From Candidatus Latescibacterota bacterium (GTDB lineage Bacteria; Krumholzibacteriota; Krumholzibacteriia; Krumholzibacteriales; WJIX01): a DNA stretch of 10,802 nt. The notes under the pieces are model-generated. The model was not told the DNA's origin and searched no databases. It saw nothing but the letters and a program-made list of their open reading frames with translations. Location of the stretch: NCBI GenBank assembly GCA_030643145.1, contig DAOWMJ010000050.1:1-10802 (forward strand), given 5' to 3'. Position numbers and translations under genes: made by a program. Positions 6,556 to 10,802 of the stretch are shown in pieces; within the stretch, counting starts at the first letter, position 1; each line of letters opens with the position of its first letter.

Positions 6556-9500
6556 CTAAGAATTCCTTTACTGTCGAGGTAAGCCTCACATCGCGTCATA
6601 ATACCTGCATCGTTGCTATGCGAATCGAACTGCAGCGTAAGAAATGGTTTCGAGGTAACCTGTTTTACATACGATTTAATATACGAATCAGGGCCGCACT
6701 TGAAATTTGTTATATATATCAGGTGAAGATTCTCTTTACCATCCACATATCGCGCCGACTGCAAAATGGCGCGGCCATAGTTCCAAAACATATTATATCC
6801 GACATCCATAATATCAATACCATCGAACGGGAGGAAAAAACATGGAATTACATTTATTCCGTAATAATCTCTGAGTTTTCCGGGGGTTCCCATATTGGCC
6901 TCGGCGTCCATTATATTGTATGGCCGGCCAACCAACACAATTCCCAATTCGTCACTCTTGTTAAGAATATCAAGGGCGTTGCTGCCGGCAAGGGAAAGTT
7001 CATGGCGAAACAGTTTCTGAGCTGTATACCCCAGCTTTACGGCATCTCTGTGCCTCGCTCGCTTTACGCCAAATGGTTTCGCGAATTTCCACAGCTCTTT
7101 CTCGACAAACGCCCTTCCCTCGCGGAAATGAACCGTTGGGTCCGCGATAAGATCACGCCGCCTGCGGAAAGCGGGAGTGCTGCGGAGAATAAAGGGTAAG
7201 GTCTGTCCCCATGGACAAAGAAAGGACTTAACTTCGGATGTATCTGTCTCCGAATCAATGACATTGGGTATTAAAATAGAATCCAGATCCTCTTCTAGAA
7301 GAGAAACCGCGTGACCGTGAGCAATTTGAATCGGAAAACAGGGATCAGCAACAACAGAACCGATCCCCTTATGAACAATTTCCCGGTTAGTATCAATACT
7401 TGTTATTACTTCAAAACCCATCGTTCTGAGATAGGTACTCCAGAAGGGGTGGCGGTCATAATAATACATAGCCCTCGGCAGCCCGATTCTTGGAGCCCGG
7501 CTCTTCCCTTTCCAGGAACAATCAATATCTCTTTCGAGTTCTTGGCTAACCGCCTCCACGGCATCTCTGGTCAACAACTTTTCATAGAGAGACAATAGGT
7601 CCGGAATAATCGCTTTCTTTGAAACCTTGGCCCGCTTGCGATACCGACTGCACTTGTCTCCCCAGTAGGTACATTCACCTTCAACGGTAAATTCCTGAAT
7701 ATTGCAATAATTCGTACATCCTTTGCACGTAAACTCCCTTATACTGTAGTCTATTTTGCTTATGTCATAACCCCTGAAGGTTGTTTCCGATTCGAGCGCT
7801 TGTATCTTCTCTTTCGCGAGCAATGCCGATCCAATAGCGCCGATAACCCCATTGTGCGGAGGTACTATTATTTCCTTGCCAAGCACTTCACTGAAAGCCG
7901 CGGCGACTGAATCATTATACGCGGTCCCACCCTGAAAAAAGATTGAATCCCCTATCTTTCTACCCCGCACCACTCTATTGAGATAATTCTGGACCACAGA
8001 ATAAGCGAGCCCGGCAACAACATCATTTTTCAAAGCTCCCCGTTTCAAATATGAAGTAACATCCTTCTCCATATAAACAGTGCATCTTTCCCCCATCCTC
8101 AAGGGTTTTTCGGACGCGAAGGCCCTCTGAGCAAACTCATCAATTATCTGAATATCAAGTTTTTCCGCCTGTTCTTCCAGGAATGATCCGGTTCCGGCCG
8201 CGCAGGCATCATTCATAGTAAAATCAATTACTATTCCATCTTCTATCGATATAAATTTCGAGTCCTGACCCCCTATTTCGAAAATCGTATCCACTTCTTT
8301 GCCCAAAAGATGTTTCCCGACAAATGAAGCCCCCGTTTTATGCGCCGTAATCTCATCATTAATCGTATCAGCGCCCATCAGTTTGCCTATCAGCTCCCTC
8401 CCCGATCCTGTCGTTCCAACCCCGCGGATATCCACCCTGCCGGCTAATTCTCTCTTCATCTCCTGAAGACCCTGATCTACAACTTCTATAGGTCTGGCCC
8501 TGGTACGGAGATAGATTTCTTTTATAACTGCCCCATCTTTGTCAATAAGAGCCAGGTTAGTGCTAACAGATCCGACATCTATCCCCAAAAATGCTGGAAT
8601 AATATTTTTATCGCGAAATGAGTATAAAGCAACTTTGTCGCGCATAAATTGAACGCGTTTCCTGGAAAGTATCGGCAGAGAAGGAAAAGAGCCACTGTGC
8701 TCACTTGAATCCCCCTCAACGCTTTCGCGTATTAGTTTAGTGGAACCGTTTTTATAATCACGGCCCAGAAGAGCGGCCCCTATCGCTCCAAGATGAACAG
8801 ATTCATCCGGAACAAAGAAATCATCCTCATCGAGCTCAAAAACCTCTCTTATTGCTCTGGCAACACCGGCATTAAGCGCGACTCCTCCGACAAATGCCGT
8901 CCTGCCGGTTACATTCTTTCCTTTCGCGATATTACTTTTGAAATTTCTCGCGACCGCTTCAGATAAGCCCTTTAAAATCTCATCAGGCTTATACCCCTTC
9001 TGCTGCGCGTGTATCATGTCAGACTTCGCGAAAACACTGCACCGTCCCGCGATTTTTGGCGAACGCACTGTCTTCATTACGACATCTCCAACTTTGTTGA
9101 TGTCGAACTGTAATCTGTTTGCCTGTTGATCCATAAAGGATCCCGTACCAGCGGCACAATCCCCGTTCGTTTCATAGTCTTCTATCCCGACAACACCATC
9201 CACCCTTGAAATCTTGATATATTTAGAATTTTCCCCGCCCATCTCAAATATATTAACAACATCGGGATAAAAGGCCGCGATTCCTTTTGTAACAGCCTTA
9301 AATTCATTTTCAACAGGAATGTTCAGTTTTTTCCCGATAACTCCACTTGAAGAACCGGTAATAACAATGCTATCAATATTCTCCCATTCCAAATAACCGG
9401 AAACCTCTCTAATGGCTTCCTTAACAGCGTCAAGCGGCCCCCCCTGAACTCTACGATATTTTGAAATGGCAAACGCTATGTCGGATTTTCCGGGAATTTC

Positions 9501-9623
9501 GCTGATTTTTTCTATTCCATTATTTCGGAAAGCGGCAAGCTTTTTTATCTGTTCTTTCGATCCCGCAAGCACCCATTTTACGCTTACAGTACCAATATCA
9601 ATGCCAAATGTTAAAGATGTCAT
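6447..9623 (-). CDS. Acyl-CoA dehydratase activase-related protein: two BcrAD/BadFG ATPase domains plus DUF2229
   Basis: This 1058-residue protein is related to HgdC-type activators, which use ATP to drive electron transfer into 2-hydroxyacyl-CoA dehydratases and benzoyl-CoA reductases. Repeat 1 (about 5-290) has GIDIGTVSVKW, NGDCAAGTGSF (Cys156) and GRCSVFAKSDM (Cys195). Repeat 2 (about 345-605) has GIDVGSVSTNLAL, NDACAAGTGSF (Cys474) and GERCTVYMEKD (Cys514). HgdC homodimers bind one [4Fe-4S] between subunits through this Cys pair, so the tandem repeat may form an internal pseudo-dimer. A linker with Cys633, 636, 640, 651 and 658 may hold another metal site. A DUF2229-type domain (about 711-1020) includes IGLPRAMYYY and GRPYN. 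ATG 9623 is chosen for GAGG 5 nt upstream; a TTG at 9716 would add 31 non-homologous residues. The last 30 residues are Arg/Ser-rich and unlike the family, suggesting frame loss after codon 1028. Its physiological substrate is unknown. Confidence 0.88.
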   Translation of the reverse strand: MTSLTFGIDIGTVSVKWVLAGSKEQIKKLAAFRNNGIEKISEIPGKSDIAFAISKYRRVQGGPLDAVKEAIREVSGYLEWENIDSIVITGSSSGVIGKKLNIPVENEFKAVTKGIAAFYPDVVNIFEMGGENSKYIKISRVDGVVGIEDYETNGDCAAGTGSFMDQQANRLQFDINKVGDVVMKTVRSPKIAGRCSVFAKSDMIHAQQKGYKPDEILKGLSEAVARNFKSNIAKGKNVTGRTAFVGGVALNAGVARAIREVFELDEDDFFVPDESVHLGAIGAALLGRDYKNGSTKLIRESVEGDSSEHSGSFPSLPILSRKRVQFMRDKVALYSFRDKNIIPAFLGIDVGSVSTNLALIDKDGAVIKEIYLRTRARPIEVVDQGLQEMKRELAGRVDIRGVGTTGSGRELIGKLMGADTINDEITAHKTGASFVGKHLLGKEVDTIFEIGGQDSKFISIEDGIVIDFTMNDACAAGTGSFLEEQAEKLDIQIIDEFAQRAFASEKPLRMGERCTVYMEKDVTSYLKRGALKNDVVAGLAYSVVQNYLNRVVRGRKIGDSIFFQGGTAYNDSVAAAFSEVLGKEIIVPPHNGVIGAIGSALLAKEKIQALESETTFRGYDISKIDYSIREFTCKGCTNYCNIQEFTVEGECTYWGDKCSRYRKRAKVSKKAIIPDLLSLYEKLLTRDAVEAVSQELERDIDCSWKGKSRAPRIGLPRAMYYYDRHPFWSTYLRTMGFEVITSIDTNREIVHKGIGSVVADPCFPIQIAHGHAVSLLEEDLDSILIPNVIDSETDTSEVKSFLCPWGQTLPFILRSTPAFRRRRDLIADPTVHFREGRAFVEKELWKFAKPFGVKRARHRDAVKLGYTAQKLFRHELSLAGSNALDILNKSDELGIVLVGRPYNIMDAEANMGTPGKLRDYYGINVIPCFFLPFDGIDIMDVGYNMFWNYGRAILQSARYVDGKENLHLIYITNFKCGPDSYIKSYVKQVTSKPFLTLQFDSHSNDAGIMTRCEAYLDSKGILRWWAGKRNLSRVERSTSRECHTERQEPLRRHSNISG
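6502..6532 (-). other. Potential hairpin downstream of the slippery heptamer
   Basis: On the minus-strand RNA, TCTC pairs with GAGA at the base and GG pairs with CC. GTAGA then pairs with TCTAC around an ACGG tetraloop, with a 2x1 internal loop (AA/C) and an AT bulge. The stem begins 7 nt after the heptamer, within the usual spacing for frameshift-stimulating structures. Pairing was done by eye; stability was not computed. The outer TCTC/GAGA pairing is the weakest part; without it the spacing is 13 nt. Confidence 0.4.
6540..6546 (-). promoter_or_regulatory. Candidate -1 frameshift heptamer G_GGA_AAA
   Basis: GGGAAAA on the minus strand (6546 down to 6540) is phased G_GGA_AAA in the activase frame, exactly the X_XXY_YYZ form. 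Both tRNAs can re-pair (GGA to GGG, AAA to AAA) one base back. The next codon is then AAG at 6540 in the HgdB-like frame. The joined product would have 1028 activase residues plus 420 HgdB-like residues, 1448 in all. That is the length and domain order of the fused proteins known in other bacteria. Unshifted ribosomes stop 30 codons later, at 6447. A deletion error in the A5 run would produce the same picture. Confidence 0.5.
6564..6568 (-). promoter_or_regulatory. Internal Shine-Dalgarno before the HgdB-like ATG
   Basis: AAGGA on the minus strand lies 8 nt before ATG 6555 and 17 nt before the slippery heptamer. The spacing suits initiation at the ATG. It is somewhat long for the Shine-Dalgarno-like stimulators of bacterial -1 frameshifting. 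It supports the alternative that the C-terminal part is made separately by initiation inside the activase gene. Confidence 0.45.
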
Positions 9624-9710
9624 CTTCGCCTCAACCGTCAACTCCAAACAGCGTTCATAAAATATAATCAATACAAAGTAGAGATTGAGTCTACTAATTA
9701 TTACTGGAAT

Positions 9711-9869
9711 ATGCAAGAAATTATCCTGAAATACCTATGTAATTACGCGAAACGGGCAAAGTTCAAAAAGTTCTTCTGCATATCACTTGATGAAATGCTT
9801 ATTGAAAAGACTGGAACTGAAAAGTATAGCCGCGAAGAATTTTACAGGCACATCCCGCCTATCCCCTAA
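9711..9869 (+). CDS. Possible small protein of 52 aa, unidentified
   Basis: An ATG-to-TAA frame of 52 codons runs opposite to its neighbours through the gap between the activase and acetyltransferase genes. It overlaps the acetyltransferase stop by 3 nt. The product is basic in its first half, with two Cys, and ends in a Lys/Glu/Tyr-rich stretch and HIPPIP. It is not transmembrane. GGA lies 3 nt before the ATG, which is a weak ribosome binding site, and no convincing promoter is visible. No known family is recognised. It may be a chance frame. Confidence 0.22.
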   Translation: MQEIILKYLCNYAKRAKFKKFFCISLDEMLIEKTGTEKYSREEFYRHIPPIP

Positions 9870-10720
9870 AGATTCTCCGGTCGCCATGATTCTTTCATCC
9901 TTTCAATAAACCCGCGTGCCTGGGCCGTAATTTCCCTTGGTATACCAAATTCAGATTCAATCCGATTTTCCATATTCTCCCTTATATTTTCATTCACCTT
10001 TTTGTCATCCCTTCTAAGCCTGAGATGATGATCCCTGATATACAGATGACCCTTTCCCGAAAGCCTTGTTAGCTGGAGTGAATTCATCATCGGCTGAGAA
10101 AAAGAATCCTTCCAGTATTCGAAGAAGCGCCCTTTCGAAACAGGAACAGTTTTCAGCCTGTATCTCCATTTTCGCTCCGACCCGGCAACGATGTAAAGAT
10201 CATAAGAAATTTTCCCTCTGGGCCTTAATTCAACAAACCCGAATGGGGTGGAGAGCGTGACAACCGAGTCTGCGAGTTCAACTGGTGCTCCCAGGAGATA
10301 TCCGGGATCAACAACATACCTCTTGTTATCTATACTAACAATCAGGGCACAATGTATATTCGGCTTCTTCATATCGGCCATAGCCGGATAACAACGGAAC
10401 CCGGCATCAGAAAGTATCGACCCGAGGCAGAAGGTAAGGGAAAAACATGTACCGCCGGTATTACTGTTTATATAGCCCTCCATAAGTTTTTCAGGGCCTC
10501 GCATCCTGCCGGCGAAATCATCCTTGGAAAATTTGCTGATAATCTTGGTTAAATTCTCATACGGAATCTTTGAATATTCTAAAATAATTGCCTTAAGCAT
10601 ATCAAGCTCAGGCTCAATAAATTCTATTCCGAAATGCCCGGAGAAAAGACGGGCGGCGCTCTTCTTCTTTAATGTCAAAACCTTTGAACTCCTTCCACGA
10701 TTTGTTTCCCTTTTAACCAT
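9866..10720 (-). CDS. Arylamine N-acetyltransferase family protein
   Basis: This 284-residue protein resembles NAT enzymes, which transfer an acetyl group from acetyl-CoA to arylamines or hydrazines through a cysteine-histidine-aspartate triad. IPYENLTKI (52-60) matches the family IPFENL motif. GGTCFSLT (89-96) gives Cys92; NIHCALIV gives His123; YVVDPGY gives Asp138. The usual RGGxCFE motif is varied here (NTGGTCFSL), so the substrate may differ from arylamines; related folds also act in polyketide or antibiotic cyclisation. Length fits the family. The first about 22 residues are Lys/Arg-rich and outside the conserved core. ATG 10720 has a poor ribosome binding site. An alternative TTG at 10678 (270 residues) has AAGGAG 10 nt upstream and would start just before the core. 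It lies upstream of the activase genes on the same strand, separated by 242 nt, so operon membership is uncertain. Confidence 0.85.
   Translation of the reverse strand: MVKRETNRGRSSKVLTLKKKSAARLFSGHFGIEFIEPELDMLKAIILEYSKIPYENLTKIISKFSKDDFAGRMRGPEKLMEGYINSNTGGTCFSLTFCLGSILSDAGFRCYPAMADMKKPNIHCALIVSIDNKRYVVDPGYLLGAPVELADSVVTLSTPFGFVELRPRGKISYDLYIVAGSERKWRYRLKTVPVSKGRFFEYWKDSFSQPMMNSLQLTRLSGKGHLYIRDHHLRLRRDDKKVNENIRENMENRIESEFGIPREITAQARGFIERMKESWRPENL
10689..10694 (-). promoter_or_regulatory. Shine-Dalgarno for an alternative TTG start of the acetyltransferase
   Basis: AAGGAG on the minus strand lies 10 nt before an in-frame TTG (10678-10676). The annotated ATG at 10720 has only a weak GAAG before it. 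The position favours a 270-residue protein lacking the basic N-terminal tail. Confidence 0.35.
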
Positions 10721-10739
10721 TACTTCGAACCGCTGTCAA
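10715..10739 (-). promoter_or_regulatory. Weak candidate promoter overlapping the acetyltransferase ATG
   Basis: A perfect -35 TTGACA (minus strand, 10739-10734) is followed after 17-18 bp by TTAAAA/TAAAAG around 10715-10710, a poor -10. If used, transcription would begin after ATG 10720, so the TTG at 10678 would be the start. The -35 is clear; the -10 is not. Confidence 0.25.
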
Positions 10740-10802
10740 TAGATTAATTCTTGTTACTTCTCTTTTTACTACCGGCAAACCATGTTATTATAAACTGCTG
10801 TC

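Noticed and set aside
6618..7199. Plus-strand frame of 193 codons
   Set aside because: It lies wholly antisense to the DUF2229-type part of the activase gene and has no domain or ribosome binding site of note.
9624..9716. Longer activase start at TTG 9716
   Set aside because: The extra 31 residues are hydrophobic and unlike the family; ATG 9623 has a GAGG at proper spacing and begins just before the conserved GIDIGT motif.
10744..10800. Possible C-terminal tail of another minus-strand gene entering from the right edge
   Set aside because: Only 18 codons ending in TAA are visible; the length is too small to support a gene.
1..10802. CRISPR arrays, insertion sequences and riboswitches
   Set aside because: No regularly spaced repeats, transposase motifs, terminal inverted repeats or recognisable riboswitch cores were seen on either strand.

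Overview
The window looks like part of a bacterial chromosome, probably from an anaerobic or sediment-type lineage outside the Gammaproteobacteria. The reasons are a tRNA gene without an encoded CCA, a large oxygen-sensitive acyl-CoA dehydratase-activase type iron-sulfur protein, and a secreted S9 dipeptidyl-peptidase. The sequence does not give the taxon. Base composition is uneven. The first ~2.1 kb is A+T rich (bases 1681-1740 are 27% G+C by hand count), while the core genes to the right are richer (bases 4621-4680 are 57% G+C).

Left block (1-2160), accessory in character. A 5'-truncated YgjP/DUF45-type zinc metallopeptidase gene runs rightward (1-588). Facing it on the minus strand is a two-gene toxin-antitoxin operon. 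The first gene encodes an XRE-type HTH fused to a Panacea (DUF4065) antitoxin domain. The second, overlapping it by 26 nt, encodes a RelE/HigB-like toxin. The operon has a near-consensus sigma70 promoter whose -10 box lies inside a perfect 12-bp palindrome, a likely autoregulatory operator.

Middle (2129-2693, plus strand). A tRNA-Leu(CAG) gene with a good promoter is followed 27 nt later by a small OsmC-family gene with its own Shine-Dalgarno sequence. They are probably one transcript.

Right block (2729-10720), all on the minus strand. In order of transcription: an arylamine N-acetyltransferase family protein; a large acyl-CoA dehydratase activase-related protein (two BcrAD/BadFG ATPase repeats, a Cys-rich segment and a DUF2229-type domain); its HgdB-like C-terminal partner in an overlapping frame; and a secreted dipeptidyl-peptidase IV-like S9 peptidase with a TTG start and its own candidate promoter.

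Most notable observation. The activase and HgdB-like parts, which are a single polypeptide in many bacteria, are here split into two frames that overlap by 109 nt. Within the overlap lies a perfectly phased X_XXY_YYZ heptamer (G_GGA_AAA). Slipping by -1 there joins the frames into a protein of about 1448 residues with collinear domains. A potential hairpin begins 7 nt downstream. An internal Shine-Dalgarno and ATG just upstream could also produce the C-terminal part on its own. This is a candidate programmed -1 frameshift. A sequencing indel in the A5 run or a natural split with coupled initiation are the rivals.
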